Positions 42,324 through 52,927 of a stretch of 64,000 nt of DNA are shown here, one piece after another. The position numbers and the translations under genes are program-made. Under the pieces are notes generated by a model. It was not told where the DNA came from and ran no database searches. It saw only the letters and a program-made list of their open reading frames with translations. The stretch lies in contig CANJJD010000008.1 of the NCBI GenBank assembly GCA_947474645.1, positions 1 through 64,000 of the forward strand, in the 5' to 3' direction. The stretch comes from Alphaproteobacteria bacterium (GTDB lineage: Bacteria; Pseudomonadota; Alphaproteobacteria; Micropepsales; Micropepsaceae). Each line of letters opens with the position of its first letter. Within the stretch, counting starts at the first letter, position 1.

Positions 42324-43646
42324 CTAGACCGGCAACCGTATCGTCGCCTTCAAACCGCCCAGCGCACTTTTGCCCAGCAGAATATCGCCGCCATGGGCGC
42401 GGGCGATGTCGCGGGCGATGGCCAGGCCCAGGCCCGAACCGCCGCTTTGCAGGTTGCGGCCCTGGTCCAGGCGGCGAAAGGGGCGGAAGGCTTCTTCATG
42501 CCGCTCCGGTGCGATGCCGGGGCCATTGTCCTCTACCGCGATTTCCACCAGCCGTTCGTCCTGGGTCAGGGTGACGGCAACCTTGGTGCCGTGCTTCAGG
42601 GCATTGTCCAGCAGGTTGGCCAGCACACGGCGCAGGCCCGCGCGCTTGATGCTGACCAGGGCATGTTCGGGCGCGATCACGGTGATGCCGTCGCGCTGAC
42701 GGGCCTTGCCGGCGGCGGCGGCGGCGTCGCGCACCATTTCGCCTAAGTCTGTGGGATGCGATTCCTCGCCGCCTTCGCCGCGCGCGAAGGCCAGATACTC
42801 ATCCAGCATATGGTCCATCTCGGCGATGTCGTCGCTCATGGAGCGGGTGTCGGTCTCGTCCGGCAGCAGCGCCAGCGCCAGCTTCAGCCGCGTCAGCGGC
42901 GTCTTCAAGTCATGGCTCACCCCCGCCAGCATCTCGGTGCGCTGGGTGAGTTGCCTTTCAAGACGCTCGCGCATGGTGATGAAGGCCTGGGCGGCGCGCC
43001 GCACTTCGGTGGCGCCATAGGGCTTGAAGTCGGGGACGGCGCGGCCCTTGCCGAAACTGTCGGCGGCCAGGGCCAGCCGCTCGATGGGCCGCACCTGGTT
43101 GCGCAGGAACAGGATGGCGATACCCATCAGCAGCAGCGACGATCCCACCATCCAGAGGATGAAGATGTCCGGCTTGGAGACGGTGACGCGGTCGCGCGGC
43201 ACCAGCACCGCCAGCACGCCATCCTTCACATCCACCCGTATCTCGAAATGATCGCCGATGCGGGCGGTGCGAAAATCGCGGTCGGCGCCGATGCGCTGTT
43301 CCAATATGTCGTCCAGCGCCACGTCGATGGTGCTGGTCAGCTTGCCGCGATAGGGCGCGAGATTGTCGCCCGGCAGCAGGCGGATGCGATAGTCGAGCTG
43401 GCGCGCCGCCAGGGTCCGAAGGCGCACGCGCTCGCTGCCCTGGTGATTGTCTTCCAGCGCCACCAGCAGCGCGATGTCGGCGGCCACGTCGCGCGCCAGC
43501 CTTCGGGTGGTGGTGTCCAGGTCGCGCTCGAAGAACACATAGGCGATGATCGCCTGCAGGATCACGATCGGCGCGACAATGATGATCAGCGAGCGGCCGA
43601 ACAGCCCGCGCGGCAGGAAGCGCTTGAGGGAAAAGCCCTCAGCCAC
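42324..43646 (-). CDS. EnvZ-like sensor histidine kinase
   Basis: 440 residues. The N-terminal membrane helix is SLIIIVAPIVILQAIIAYVF (18-37). A periplasmic sensor region follows to about 155, and a second helix is IFILWMVGSSLLLMGIAILF. HAMP is near 185-235. The H box MLAGVSHDLKTPLTRLKLAL lies near 243. The ATPase boxes are NLLDNALKHG near 338, VEDNGPGIAP near 368 and GGSGLGLAIARDIARAHGG near 402. It should phosphorylate the OmpR-like regulator encoded just upstream, with an 8-base overlap. The signal is unknown, with osmotic or envelope stress suggested by the family. Confidence 0.93.
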   Translation of the reverse strand: MAEGFSLKRFLPRGLFGRSLIIIVAPIVILQAIIAYVFFERDLDTTTRRLARDVAADIALLVALEDNHQGSERVRLRTLAARQLDYRIRLLPGDNLAPYRGKLTSTIDVALDDILEQRIGADRDFRTARIGDHFEIRVDVKDGVLAVLVPRDRVTVSKPDIFILWMVGSSLLLMGIAILFLRNQVRPIERLALAADSFGKGRAVPDFKPYGATEVRRAAQAFITMRERLERQLTQRTEMLAGVSHDLKTPLTRLKLALALLPDETDTRSMSDDIAEMDHMLDEYLAFARGEGGEESHPTDLGEMVRDAAAAAGKARQRDGITVIAPEHALVSIKRAGLRRVLANLLDNALKHGTKVAVTLTQDERLVEIAVEDNGPGIAPERHEEAFRPFRRLDQGRNLQSGGSGLGLAIARDIARAHGGDILLGKSALGGLKATIRLPV

Positions 43647-44349
43647 GGTCGGGGACCAACATGTATCCGACTCCGCGAACGGTTTGCAGGTAAAGCGGCA
43701 GCTTGGGATCTTCCTCGATCTTGCGGCGCAGGCGCGTCACCTGCACGTCGATGGATCGTTCCAGCGCCACATTCAGCCGCTTGCACAGTTCGCCGCGACT
43801 GAAAGGCCGCCCGGCATGGGTGGCGAAAAGTTGCAGCAGCGCCGCTTCCGCCCCGGTCAGCTTGACGGGCTTGCCGGTGCGGGTCAGGCGCGCGGTGGTG
43901 GGATCGAACAAGGCTTCGCCCATGCGCACCGGCCCCACCGCCGGCGCCTCGGGCGGCGCGGAGCGGCGCAGCAGCGAATTGACCCGCAGCAAAAGCTCGC
44001 GCGGCTCAAACGGCTTGGGCAGGTAATCGTCGGCGCCCAGCTCCAGGCCGGCGATGCGGTCGGCGGGATCGCCGCGCGCCGTCAGCATCAGGATGGGAAC
44101 GCTGGAGTCCTTGCGCACGCTCTGGGTCAGGTCCAGGCCCGACTCCCCCGGCATCATCACATCCAGGATCAGCAGGTCGAACTCCATGCTCTTCATCAGG
44201 GCGCGGGCCTCGGCGGCCCCGGGGGCTGCGGTTACCCGGTAACCGTTCCCCGACAAGTAGCGCTGCAGCAGGGCGCGCAGCCGCTCGTCATCGTCCACCA
44301 CCAGCAGGTGCGGTTCGTCCGTCCCCGATCCATTGATGGGCAAACTCAT
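43639..44349 (-). CDS. OmpR-like response regulator
   Basis: About 236 residues from ATG 44349 (MSLPINGSGTDEPHLLVVDD), with an upstream in-frame ATG at 44358 as alternative. The receiver domain has VVDDDERLR, the acceptor aspartate in LLILDVMMPGESGLD, LMLTARGD and YLPKPFEPREL. The C-terminal winged helix has GAEAALLQLFATHAGRPFSR and the recognition region SIDVQVTRLRRKIEEDPKLP. It is a DNA-binding partner of the EnvZ-like kinase. The 131-base divergent gap to ilvE should hold promoters. Confidence 0.94.
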   Translation of the reverse strand: MSLPINGSGTDEPHLLVVDDDERLRALLQRYLSGNGYRVTAAPGAAEARALMKSMEFDLLILDVMMPGESGLDLTQSVRKDSSVPILMLTARGDPADRIAGLELGADDYLPKPFEPRELLLRVNSLLRRSAPPEAPAVGPVRMGEALFDPTTARLTRTGKPVKLTGAEAALLQLFATHAGRPFSRGELCKRLNVALERSIDVQVTRLRRKIEEDPKLPLYLQTVRGVGYMLVPDRG

Positions 44350-44480
44350 GGCAGCCATGCCCGGGCCAGGGGCGAAAAAGCCCTTGTGACCCTTGCGGTT
44401 TTCGCGCCGGACATGCTGCAATACATGCCAGAAAAACTAGGCCCTCGTTCCAAGGGGGGCAAGCCCGGCAGGACCTTTCC

Positions 44481-45422
44481 ATGGCAGACGTGATCTCTTT
44501 CGACCAGCGCGACGGCGCCCTTTGGTATGACGGCAAGCTGGTGCCCTGGAAGGACGCCAAGACCCATGTGCTGACCCATGGGCTGCATTACGGCTCCTGC
44601 GTGTTCGAGGGCCAGCGCATCTATAACGGCACCATCTACAAGCTGAAGGAACATTCGGCGCGGCTGTTCAAGTCGGCCGAGGCCCTGGGCATGAAGATCC
44701 CCTTCACCCAGGAAGAGATCAACCAGGCTTGCATCGATGCCGCCGCGACGCAGAACATCAGGGATGGTTACCTGCGTCCTGTCGCCTTCCGCGGCAGTGA
44801 GATGATGGCGGTGTCGGCGCAGAACACCACCATCCATGTCGCCATCGCCTGCTGGCCCTGGCCGTCCTATTTCAGCCCGGCGGAAAAGCTCAAGGGTATC
44901 CGTCTCGACATCGCGCGCTGGCGCCGCCCCGCGCCCGACACCGAGCCGGTGCATGCCAAGGCCGCCGGCCTCTACATGATCTGCACCATCTCCAAGCATG
45001 AGGCTGAGGCCAAGGGCTATGCCGATGCGCTGATGTTCGACTATCGCGGCTATGTCGCGGAAGCCACCGGCGCCAACGTCTTCTTCGTGCAGGACGGCGT
45101 GCTGCACACGCCCATACCCGACTGTTTCCTCAATGGCCTGACCCGCCAGTCGGTGATCGCCATCGCCAAGGCGCATGGGGTGCGCGTGGTCGAGCGTCAT
45201 ATCGAGCCGGAGGAGATGAACAATTTCAGCGAATGCTTCCTCACCGGCTCGGCGGCGGAAGTCACGCCGGTATCGGAGATCGGGCCCTACAAGTTCAAGC
45301 CGGGCAAGCTGACCGAAGCGCTGATGAACGCCTATGCCGATGAAGTGCGCGGCGTGGCCAAGGTCGAAGGCGTGGACGTTTGGCCCTGGGCCCGTGGCGA
45401 GACTTCGGCCAGCCCGGCCTAA
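44481..45422 (+). CDS. ilvE: branched-chain amino acid aminotransferase
   Basis: 313 residues, a class IV PLP transaminase. Features are LTHGLHYGSCVFEGQRIYNG near residue 30, YLRPVAFRGSEMMAV near 96, the PLP lysine in HAKAAGLYMICTISKHEAEA near 157, EATGANVFFVQDGVLHTPIP near 190, and FLTGSAAEVTPVSEIG near 254. It carries out the last step of valine, leucine and isoleucine synthesis, and complements the threonine ammonia-lyase at 9.5 kb. Monocistronic, divergent from ompR. Confidence 0.94.
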   Translation: MADVISFDQRDGALWYDGKLVPWKDAKTHVLTHGLHYGSCVFEGQRIYNGTIYKLKEHSARLFKSAEALGMKIPFTQEEINQACIDAAATQNIRDGYLRPVAFRGSEMMAVSAQNTTIHVAIACWPWPSYFSPAEKLKGIRLDIARWRRPAPDTEPVHAKAAGLYMICTISKHEAEAKGYADALMFDYRGYVAEATGANVFFVQDGVLHTPIPDCFLNGLTRQSVIAIAKAHGVRVVERHIEPEEMNNFSECFLTGSAAEVTPVSEIGPYKFKPGKLTEALMNAYADEVRGVAKVEGVDVWPWARGETSASPA

Positions 45423-45426
45423 GCCG

Positions 45427-46053
45427 TCATTCCGGCGTTACGCCGGGGCGCAGGTGCCGCATGCCGTTCTTGAAATAGATCACGCCGGTATAGACGGTCA
45501 GGGCGGCGGCCACCCACAGCAGGAAATGGGCGACCACGATAAAGGAATAGGTCGTGCCGGGCAGGTCCAGATAATACTGGCCGATCAGGGGCGTCAAAAT
45601 CATCGCGCCTATGGCGATCATCTGCACCGCGGTCTTGAACTTGGCCACCGCCGTCACCGGCACGCTGACGCGCGTACCGGCCAGAAATTCGCGCAGGCCC
45701 GACACCAGGATTTCACGCGACAGGATGATCAGGGCGGGAATGAGCCTGAGCAGGCTGAACACGGTTTCATCCGTGCCTGGAATGGTTTTGAGGAAGTTGC
45801 CTTGGGCCACCAGCATCATCAGCGCCACCGCCACCAGAACCTTGTCGGCGATAGGGTCCAGCATGCGGCCGAAATCCGAGCCCGCCTTCAGCTTGCGGGC
45901 GGCAAAACCGTCCAGCCAGTCGCTGACCCCGGCGATGACGAAGATGCCAAAGGCCACCAGTCGCGCCGCGGTGCCCGGCATCACAAAGGCGATAGCGAAC
46001 ACCGGCACCAGGACGATGCGCAGGATGGTGAGGGCATTGGGCAGGGAGTACAT
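45427..46053 (-). CDS. pgsA: CDP-diacylglycerol-glycerol-3-phosphate 3-phosphatidyltransferase
   Basis: 208 residues, a membrane enzyme making phosphatidylglycerophosphate. The CDP-alcohol phosphotransferase signature D-x2-DG-x2-AR-x8-G-x3-D-x3-D is complete in SDWLDGFAARKLKAGSDFGR followed by MLDPIADK (residues about 44-71). The N-terminus LPNALTILRIVLVPVFAIAF is typical. Four to five membrane helices follow. Last gene of the glnD-to-pgsA run, 31 bases after uvrC. Confidence 0.95.
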   Translation of the reverse strand: MYSLPNALTILRIVLVPVFAIAFVMPGTAARLVAFGIFVIAGVSDWLDGFAARKLKAGSDFGRMLDPIADKVLVAVALMMLVAQGNFLKTIPGTDETVFSLLRLIPALIILSREILVSGLREFLAGTRVSVPVTAVAKFKTAVQMIAIGAMILTPLIGQYYLDLPGTTYSFIVVAHFLLWVAAALTVYTGVIYFKNGMRHLRPGVTPE

Positions 46054-46084
46054 GGGGTCAGTCTAGAAGCCCTCCAACTTGCCG

Positions 46085-47956
46085 TCACCCGCCGGGATGA
46101 AAGAAATCGAAGATTTTCTTGGCCAGGGTGGCGCTGACCCCCTCCACGGAGGACAGGTCGGTCAGGCTGGCGGCGGACACCGCCTTGGCGGAACCGAAAT
46201 GCTGTAATAGCGCCCGCTTGCGGTTCGCGCCCACGCCGGCCACTTCGTCCAGCGGATTGGCGCCGATGGCGGCGCTGCGCTTCTTGCGATGGCCGCCGAT
46301 GACAAAACGGTGCGCCTCGTCGCGCAGGCGCTGCAGATAGTACAGAACCGGACTTTTGGGATCGAGGCGGAAGGGCTCCTTGCCCGGCATGTAGAAATGC
46401 TCGCGGCCGGCATCGCGGTCGGGGCCCTTGGAGATGCCCACCAGCGCCACATCCTCCACCCCCAGGTCGGCGAAAACCTGGCAGGCGATGGATAGCTGGC
46501 CCGGCCCGCCATCGATCAGCACCAGGTCGGGGCGCCTCCAGCGCAGCTCCGGCGTGTCCTCGGCTTCCTCCTTGACCATGCGGGCGAAGCGGCGGCTCAG
46601 CACCTCGCGCATCATGGCGTAGTCGTCGCCCGGCGTGAGCTCCGCCGCCTTGATGTTGAACTTGCGGTACTGCGCCTTCTCGAAGCCTTCCGGCCCCGCC
46701 ACGATGAAGGCGCCCAGGGCATGGGCGCCCTGGATGTGGGAATTGTCATAGACCTCGATGCGGCGCGGCGGCTGTTCCAGCCCGAAGACATCCGCGACGC
46801 CTTCCAGCAACTGGGTCTGGGCGCTGTTCTCCGCCAGGCGGCGGCCCAATTGTTCGCGGGCATTGGCCAAAGCGCGTTCCATGATTTCGCGCTTCTCGCC
46901 GCGCTGGGGGGTGGAGATTTCCACCTTGTGTTCGGCGCGCAGCGCCAGCGCATCGGCCAGCAAGGCGCGGTCCGGCAATTCCTCGCTGGTGAGGATGAGT
47001 TTGGGCGCGATGCGTTCGTCATAGAATTGGCCGACAAAGCTTTCCAGCACCTCGCCCAGCGGAATGTCGTTGGCGTGGCGGGGGAAATAGGGGCGGTTGC
47101 CCCAATTCTGCCCGGCGCGGAAGAAGAAGACCTGGATGCAGGTATGGCCGCCTTCGCTGTGCAGGGCGAACATGTCCGCTTCGTCGAAGGTGGACGGGTT
47201 CACCCCTTGCGAGGACTGGATGTGGCTCATCGCCTTCAGCCGGTCGCGCAGTTTCGCCGCCGCCTCGAAGTTCATGGCCTCGGACGCCTTGGTCATCTCG
47301 GCCTTGATGTCTTCCTGCACCGTCTGGCTTTTGCCGTTGAGGAAGCTTTCGGTTTCTTCGACCAGTTCGTGATAGCCGGCCAGGTCAATGCGGTTCACGC
47401 AAGGCGCCGAGCAGCGCTTGATCTGGAACAGCAGGCAGGGACGGGTGCGGCTTTCAAACACCGAGTCCGAGCAGGAGCGCAGCAAAAAGGCACGCTGCAG
47501 GGTGTTGAGGGTGCGGTTGACCGCCCCCGCCGAAGCGAAGGGCCCGAAATAGACGCCCTTCACGGTCTTGGCGCCGCGATGCTTCAAAAGCTGCGGATAG
47601 GCGTGATCCTCGCGCAGCAGGATGTTGGGAAAGCTCTTGTCGTCGCGATAGCTGACATTGTAGCGGGGCTTCAGCCGCTTGATCAGGTTGGATTCCAGCA
47701 GCAGCGCTTCGATCTCGCTGGCGGTGGTGACGAACACCATCTCGGCGGTCTCGGCCACCATGCGGGTCAGCCGCTCGCTATGCACCCGGCCGGTGGCGTA
47801 AGACGTGACGCGCTTCTTCAGACTCTTGGCCTTGCCGACATACAGCACGTCGCCCGCCGCATTCAGCATGCGGTAGACCCCCGGCGCGTCGGGCAGGGTC
47901 TTGAGATAGGCGGAAATGCGGTCGGCGCCTTTCAGCGGCGCTTCGGGGGAACTCAT
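46085..47956 (-). CDS. uvrC: excinuclease ABC subunit C
   Basis: 623 residues. The N-terminal GIY-YIG nuclease domain is [20 protein letters not shown], with SLKKRVTSY following. A central UVR motif ([14 protein letters not shown] near 225) follows, then the RNase H-like domain with [20 protein letters not shown] near 395 and [14 protein letters not shown] near 478. C-terminal helix-hairpin-helix repeats end at FDFFHPGG. It makes both incisions in nucleotide excision repair. UvrB is encoded in the same window at 62.6 kb. Confidence 0.97.
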   Translation of the reverse strand: MSSPEAPLKGADRISAYLKTLPDAPGVYRMLNAAGDVLYVGKAKSLKKRVTSYATGRVHSERLTRMVAETAEMVFVTTASEIEALLLESNLIKRLKPRYNVSYRDDKSFPNILLREDHAYPQLLKHRGAKTVKGVYFGPFASAGAVNRTLNTLQRAFLLRSCSDSVFESRTRPCLLFQIKRCSAPCVNRIDLAGYHELVEETESFLNGKSQTVQEDIKAEMTKASEAMNFEAAAKLRDRLKAMSHIQSSQGVNPSTFDEADMFALHSEGGHTCIQVFFFRAGQNWGNRPYFPRHANDIPLGEVLESFVGQFYDERIAPKLILTSEELPDRALLADALALRAEHKVEISTPQRGEKREIMERALANAREQLGRRLAENSAQTQLLEGVADVFGLEQPPRRIEVYDNSHIQGAHALGAFIVAGPEGFEKAQYRKFNIKAAELTPGDDYAMMREVLSRRFARMVKEEAEDTPELRWRRPDLVLIDGGPGQLSIACQVFADLGVEDVALVGISKGPDRDAGREHFYMPGKEPFRLDPKSPVLYYLQRLRDEAHRFVIGGHRKKRSAAIGANPLDEVAGVGANRKRALLQHFGSAKAVSAASLTDLSSVEGVSATLAKKIFDFFHPGG

Positions 47957-47968
47957 GCCGCCAATATA

Positions 47969-48337
47969 TTAACGGCTGCGCTCGATTTCGATACCCACGC
48001 TCTCGGCATGGGTCAGGGCTTCCAGCTTTTCCACCCGCACCCGCACGGTTCGCACCCGGCCATCCTCAAAACAGGCCGCGGCGATGCGTTCGGCCAGGGT
48101 TTCGGCCAGCCGGACATGGCCTTCGGCGATGATGGCGCGGATGCGCTTTTCGATGACGTGATAGTCCACCACATTTTCCAGCATGTCCTGGGCATCGGCG
48201 ATTTCGTCGGTGGCCAGGTCCACATTGATGCGCACCGGCTGGGTGCGGCCTTCTTCCTGGCGATAGACGCCGATATGGGCTTCCAGCATCAGGTTGCGGA
48301 TAAAGACATGGCGGATGCCGCGGGTGGCGAAGGTCAT
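47969..48337 (-). CDS. folB: dihydroneopterin aldolase
   Basis: 122 residues, the standard size. It begins [20 protein letters not shown], then HIGVYRQEEGRTQPVRINVD, with the catalytic region VVDYHVIEKRI near 58 and LAETLAERIAAACFE near 78. FolB acts in folate synthesis. It overlaps the stop of the adjacent pteridine-reductase-like SDR by four bases, so both are probably part of pterin/folate metabolism. uvrC follows 12 bases later. Confidence 0.93.
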   Translation of the reverse strand: MTFATRGIRHVFIRNLMLEAHIGVYRQEEGRTQPVRINVDLATDEIADAQDMLENVVDYHVIEKRIRAIIAEGHVRLAETLAERIAAACFEDGRVRTVRVRVEKLEALTHAESVGIEIERSR

Positions 48338-49083
48338 TCGGAACCGCCCACATCGGGGGTCTGCCAGATCAGGTGCTGGCCGCCATCCACCGCGATCATC
48401 TGGCCGGTAACGGCCGGCGCTTCCAGCAGGTAGCGCACGGCGGCGCAGATGTCGGACGGATCGGCGCCATGCCCCAGGATGGTGGCGTCGCGCTGGCGGT
48501 TGAAGTCGGCATCGGACTGGCGCGGATTTTTCAGGGTGGGGCCGGGGCCCACGGCATTGACCCGGATGCGCGGTCCCATGCCTTGCGCCAGGGTGGTGGT
48601 CAGCCAGTAAAGCCCCGCCTTGCTGACGCTGTAGGACAGGAACTGCGGCGTGGGCTTCAGCACCCGCTGATCGATGATGTTGATGATGCTGCCTTGCGCG
48701 TCTGCCGGAAGCTGTTTGGCGAAAGCCTGCGACAGCACCAAGGGCGCGCGCAGGTTGGTCTCGATGTGATCGTCCCAGCTTTTGCGGCTGGCGCTTTGCC
48801 AGTCATCATTCTCGAACAAAGACGCGGAATTGATCAGCGCGGTCAGCGGTCCGATCTCGCGCGCGGCGCGCTCCACCAGCGCGGCGGTCTCGGTTTCCTT
48901 CGACAAATCGCATTTCAGGGTCGCGGCGTCCACGCCAAAGGCGCGTGCCGCCTGTACGGCGCTGTCGGCATCCTCTTCTGAGCCATGATAATGGACCGCC
49001 ACGTTCCAGCCCACCGATGCCAGGTCCAGGGCGATGGCCCGTCCCAGCCGCTTGGCGGCGCCGGTGACCAGGACGTTTTTCAC
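48334..49083 (-). CDS. FolM/PTR1-like short-chain dehydrogenase
   Basis: 249 residues. NAD(P) loop [20 protein letters not shown] at the N-terminus, where TGAAKRLG is characteristic of pteridine-reductase-like SDRs. [13 protein letters not shown] lies near 86, the catalytic [20 protein letters not shown] near 149, and a final [15 protein letters not shown]. Coupling to folB (ATGA) supports a dihydromonapterin or dihydrofolate reductase role, as for FolM. The exact substrate is inference. It also overlaps trpS upstream by four bases. Confidence 0.87.
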   Translation of the reverse strand: MKNVLVTGAAKRLGRAIALDLASVGWNVAVHYHGSEEDADSAVQAARAFGVDAATLKCDLSKETETAALVERAAREIGPLTALINSASLFENDDWQSASRKSWDDHIETNLRAPLVLSQAFAKQLPADAQGSIINIIDQRVLKPTPQFLSYSVSKAGLYWLTTTLAQGMGPRIRVNAVGPGPTLKNPRQSDADFNRQRDATILGHGADPSDICAAVRYLLEAPAVTGQMIAVDGGQHLIWQTPDVGGSE

Positions 49084-50096
49084 GTAATGAAGCCTACGGT
49101 CTTTTTGACGTCTTCCATGATGGGCGTGGCGATGGCGCGGGCCTTTTGCGCGCCGTCCTTCAGGACCCGGTCGATCTCCGCCGGGTCGGCCAGCAACCGG
49201 CGCATCTCGGTTGTGATCGGTTCCAGCTTGGCCACCGTAAGGTCGGCCAGCGCCGACTTGAAGGTGGAGAAATTCTGGCCGGCGAACTGGATGATCACCG
49301 CGTCACGCTCCTGGTCGGACAAGGCGGCATAGATGTTCAGCAGGTTCTCCGCCTCGGGGCGATCCTTCAACTCGTCCTTGGTGCCGGGCAGGGGATGGGG
49401 ATCGGTCTTGGCGCGCTTGATCTTGTCGGCGATCGCGTTGGCATCGTCGGTCAGGTTGATGCGGCTATTGTCGCTTTCGTCCGTCTTGGACATTTTTTTG
49501 CTGCCGTCGCGCAAGGACATCACCCGCGTGCCGGCGCCGGTGATCACCGGCTCGGGCTGGGGGAAGAAATCGGGCACGCCGAAATCATTGTTGAACTTGG
49601 CGGCGATGTCGCGCGCCAGTTCCAGATGCTGCTTCTGGTCCTCGCCCACCGGCACATGGGTGGCGCGATAGACCAGAATGTCGGCCGCCATCAGCACCGG
49701 ATAGGTATAAAGCCCGACGCTGGCGCGTTCCTTGTGCTTGCCCGACTTTTCCTTGAACTGGGTCATGCGGTCCAGCCAGCCCAGCCGCGCCACGCAGTTC
49801 AGCACCCAGGCCAGCTCGCCATGCTCGGGCACCTGGCCCTGGTTGAAGATGGGCGTGCGCTTGGGGTCCACTCCGGCGGCGATATAGGCGGCGGCAACCT
49901 CGCGGGTGGAACGGGTCAGGTCGGCGGCATGGGCATAGCCCGCATCCTGGGTGATGGCATGCATGTCCACCACGCAGAACAGGCAGGGCATCTGGTCCTG
50001 CATCCGCACCCAGTTCTTCAGCGCCCCCAGGTAATTGCCCAGGTGAAGCGTGTTGGTGGGCTGCATGCCCGAAAGGACGAGGGGGGAATGTTTCAT
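49080..50096 (-). CDS. trpS: tryptophanyl-tRNA synthetase
   Basis: 338 residues. The class I HIGH-like motif is in [20 protein letters not shown] at the N-terminus, KMSKS-like in [20 protein letters not shown] near residue 195. [20 protein letters not shown] near 128 holds tryptophan-site residues. It charges tRNA-Trp. It lies 8 bases after glnD. In several other alphaproteobacteria murJ sits between glnD and trpS, but not here. Confidence 0.96.
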   Translation of the reverse strand: MKHSPLVLSGMQPTNTLHLGNYLGALKNWVRMQDQMPCLFCVVDMHAITQDAGYAHAADLTRSTREVAAAYIAAGVDPKRTPIFNQGQVPEHGELAWVLNCVARLGWLDRMTQFKEKSGKHKERASVGLYTYPVLMAADILVYRATHVPVGEDQKQHLELARDIAAKFNNDFGVPDFFPQPEPVITGAGTRVMSLRDGSKKMSKTDESDNSRINLTDDANAIADKIKRAKTDPHPLPGTKDELKDRPEAENLLNIYAALSDQERDAVIIQFAGQNFSTFKSALADLTVAKLEPITTEMRRLLADPAEIDRVLKDGAQKARAIATPIMEDVKKTVGFIT

Positions 50097-50104
50097 GGCG
50101 CGGG

Positions 50105-52870
50105 TTATGCCTTGGCGGGCGCAGGTGTTTCAAGCGCCGCTTTCAACCGCTTTTCCACGGTATCCAGGCGGGCGGGATGGACGATCTTGTGGCCGAAGCC
50201 GTCGCGCACATAGAAGACGTCGATCGCCCGCTCGCCATAGGTCGCCACCATGGAGGTGGAGATGGAAAGGCCGGCTTCGAAGATGGCCTGGGTGATGTCA
50301 TAGAGCAGGCCCGGCCGGTCCAGGCATTCCACCTCGATCACGGTGGCGATGCGCGAGGCCTCATTGTCGAACTGGATCTTGGGCCGGATGGTGAAGGCGG
50401 ATGCCCGGTTGCGCTGGACCTTGCGCGCCAACTCGCGGCGCGGCCGCACCTGGCCGCGAAGGGTTTTTTCGATGGACTGGGCCAGCCGCCCCAGCCGCTC
50501 GGCATCGCCAAAGGCGTCACCTTCGGAATCCTGCACCGAGAACACATCCAGCGCGAAGCCGTCAGAGGTGGTGAAGGCCTTGGCGTCCACGATGGAGCCG
50601 CCCGACAAGGCGATGGCGCCGGCGAACTGCGAGAACAGGCCGGCATTGTCAGGCGTGTAGAGAATGATCTCGGTGACGGCGCGGAAATTGTTGGTGGTGG
50701 CGTTAAGCGTCAGGAGCTGCCCTTCCGCATCGGCCTTGCCGACCAGCCGGGCATGGCGCTCTAGTTCATCCGGATCGAAAGCCAGCCAGTAATTGTCGTA
50801 ATGACGGGTCAGGGCACGCTCGCGATTCGCCGGCGTAAAATCGGAAAGTCGCCGTTCCAGCTCCGCCTTGGCGGCGGCGACGCGCGCGCCGCGGCCGGGC
50901 GCCTGGTCGCCGCCGGTCATCATGTGATCGGCGGCATAATAAAGTTCGCGCAGCAACTGGCCCTTCCAGCCGTTCCACACGCCCGGACCCACGGCCCGAA
51001 TATCGGCCACGGTCAGGATCACCAGCAGGCGCAGCATCTCCGGCGACTGCACCATGTCCACGAAATCGCGCACCGTCTTGGGATCGGACACGTCGCGGCG
51101 CTGGGCGGTGTCGCTCATCACCAGGTGGTTCTTCACCAGCCAGGCCACGGCGGTGGTGTCGGCGGCCGACAATCCCAGGCGCGGGCACAGGCTGCGCGCG
51201 ATCTCCGCCCCCACATCGCTGTGATCGCCGGGCAATCCCTTGGCCACGTCATGCAGCAGGATGGCGCAGTACAGCACGTTGCGCGACTGGATGCGCTTGA
51301 TGATGTCGCTGGTGAGGGGATTGTTTTCCTTGTGGTCGCCGCGCTCGATGGCCGCGACATTGCCCACGGCGCGGATCAGATGCTCGTCCACCGTATAGTG
51401 GTGATACATGTTGAACTGCATCAGCCCCACGGCATGGCCGAATTCCGGCACAAAGCGGCCCAAGACACCCGCCTCGTTCATCAGGCGCAAGGCGCGTTCG
51501 GGATCGTGGCGCGATGTCAGCACTTCCAGGAAAGCCTGATTGGCCACCGGGTTCTGGCGCACCGCATCGGTGATCAGGTCGAGGCTGCGGGTGACGGTGC
51601 GCAGCGCGTCGGGATGAATGTCCACGCCCTTGATGTCGGCGATGTGGAACATGCGCAGGATGTTGGCGGGGTCCTGGCGGAAGATGCTGGGATTGGCGGT
51701 CAGCCGCCCATTTTCGACATAGAACTCATCGTCCGGGCTGCGGGCTTTCAGAAAGCCCGGCAGGATGCTTCTCAGCGAGGGGCGGGGCTTGCGATGTTGT
51801 TCCTCCAGCGCGGCGCAGAAGATGCGGGTCAGGTCGCCCACATCCTTGGCCACCAGGAAGTAGGCGCGCATGAAGGCTTCCACCGCCCGGCGCGGCTTGT
51901 CGGCATCGACATAGCCCAGCGCCGCCGCCAGTGATGGCTGCACGTCGAAGCTCAAGCGTTCCTCGGCGCGCGCCAAGAGGTAATGCAGACGCACGCGCAC
52001 ATTCCACAGAAAGGCTTCCGCCTTCTGGAAGGTGCGGTATTCCTCGCGGGTGAACACACCGTGTTCCACCAGGTTGGCGGCATCGTCCACGTGATAAAGA
52101 TACTTGCCGATCCAATAGAGGGTCTGCAGGTCGCGCAGGCCGCCCTTGCCCTCTTTGATATTGGGCTCGACCAGATAGCGGCTTTCGCCCTGGCGCTGAT
52201 GGCGGATGCTGCGCTCGGTCAGCTTGGCTTCGACAAAGTCGCGGCCATTGCCGGTGGCGACTTCCTTCCAGAATTTGCTGCGCAGTTCTTCGTATAGCCC
52301 GCGATCGCCCCACAGGTAGCGCGCTTCCAAGACGGCGGTGCGGATGGTGACGTCCGACTTGGCCAGCCGCACGCTTTCGGCCAGCGACCGCGTGGCATGG
52401 CCGACCTTCAGGCCCAGATCCCACAGCATGTAGAGGATGAACTCGATGACGCTTTCGCCCCAGGCGGTCTGCTTGAAGGGGCGCAGGAACAACAGGTCGA
52501 TGTCCGATCCCGGCGCCAGCTCACCGCGGCCATAGCCGCCGGTCGCCACCACCGCGATGCGCTCGGCGCTGGACGGGTTCTGGGCGTAGTACACATGCTT
52601 GACGGCGAAGTCGTAGATCACCTGGATGATGCTGTCCTGCAACTGCGACAGGGCGCGCGCCGCCGCCAGGCCGGGCAGGCCTTCCTTCTCGACTGCGTAC
52701 TGAACCTTGGCGCGGCCGTCGGTGAACGCCTGCTTGATCAAAGCGAGGCCGGCCTTGCGCAGGTTTCCCGTCTCGCCATTGTCCTTGGCCAGGGCGGTGA
52801 GGTCGCGGCGCAGACCTTCGGCGTCGATCAGGTCGCGCAACGCAAGGCTTTGGGGTTTTTCGAGGCCCAT
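50105..52870 (-). CDS. glnD: [protein-PII] uridylyltransferase / uridylyl-removing enzyme
   Basis: 921 residues. The nucleotidyltransferase domain has [20 protein letters not shown] near residue 108. The GlnE/GlnD linker follows. The HD domain has [20 protein letters not shown] near 522. Two C-terminal ACT domains (about 715-795 and 830-905) bind glutamine, with [20 protein letters not shown] and [20 protein letters not shown]. It uridylylates PII proteins at low glutamine and reverses this at high glutamine, controlling nitrogen assimilation. First gene of a run down to pgsA. Confidence 0.97.
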   Translation of the reverse strand: MGLEKPQSLALRDLIDAEGLRRDLTALAKDNGETGNLRKAGLALIKQAFTDGRAKVQYAVEKEGLPGLAAARALSQLQDSIIQVIYDFAVKHVYYAQNPSSAERIAVVATGGYGRGELAPGSDIDLLFLRPFKQTAWGESVIEFILYMLWDLGLKVGHATRSLAESVRLAKSDVTIRTAVLEARYLWGDRGLYEELRSKFWKEVATGNGRDFVEAKLTERSIRHQRQGESRYLVEPNIKEGKGGLRDLQTLYWIGKYLYHVDDAANLVEHGVFTREEYRTFQKAEAFLWNVRVRLHYLLARAEERLSFDVQPSLAAALGYVDADKPRRAVEAFMRAYFLVAKDVGDLTRIFCAALEEQHRKPRPSLRSILPGFLKARSPDDEFYVENGRLTANPSIFRQDPANILRMFHIADIKGVDIHPDALRTVTRSLDLITDAVRQNPVANQAFLEVLTSRHDPERALRLMNEAGVLGRFVPEFGHAVGLMQFNMYHHYTVDEHLIRAVGNVAAIERGDHKENNPLTSDIIKRIQSRNVLYCAILLHDVAKGLPGDHSDVGAEIARSLCPRLGLSAADTTAVAWLVKNHLVMSDTAQRRDVSDPKTVRDFVDMVQSPEMLRLLVILTVADIRAVGPGVWNGWKGQLLRELYYAADHMMTGGDQAPGRGARVAAAKAELERRLSDFTPANRERALTRHYDNYWLAFDPDELERHARLVGKADAEGQLLTLNATTNNFRAVTEIILYTPDNAGLFSQFAGAIALSGGSIVDAKAFTTSDGFALDVFSVQDSEGDAFGDAERLGRLAQSIEKTLRGQVRPRRELARKVQRNRASAFTIRPKIQFDNEASRIATVIEVECLDRPGLLYDITQAIFEAGLSISTSMVATYGERAIDVFYVRDGFGHKIVHPARLDTVEKRLKAALETPAPAKA

Positions 52871-52927
52871 GGGGGGCGGATAATGTCATGGGGGCCCTTG
52901 GCTTACTACCCGGCCAAACCCGCGCGT

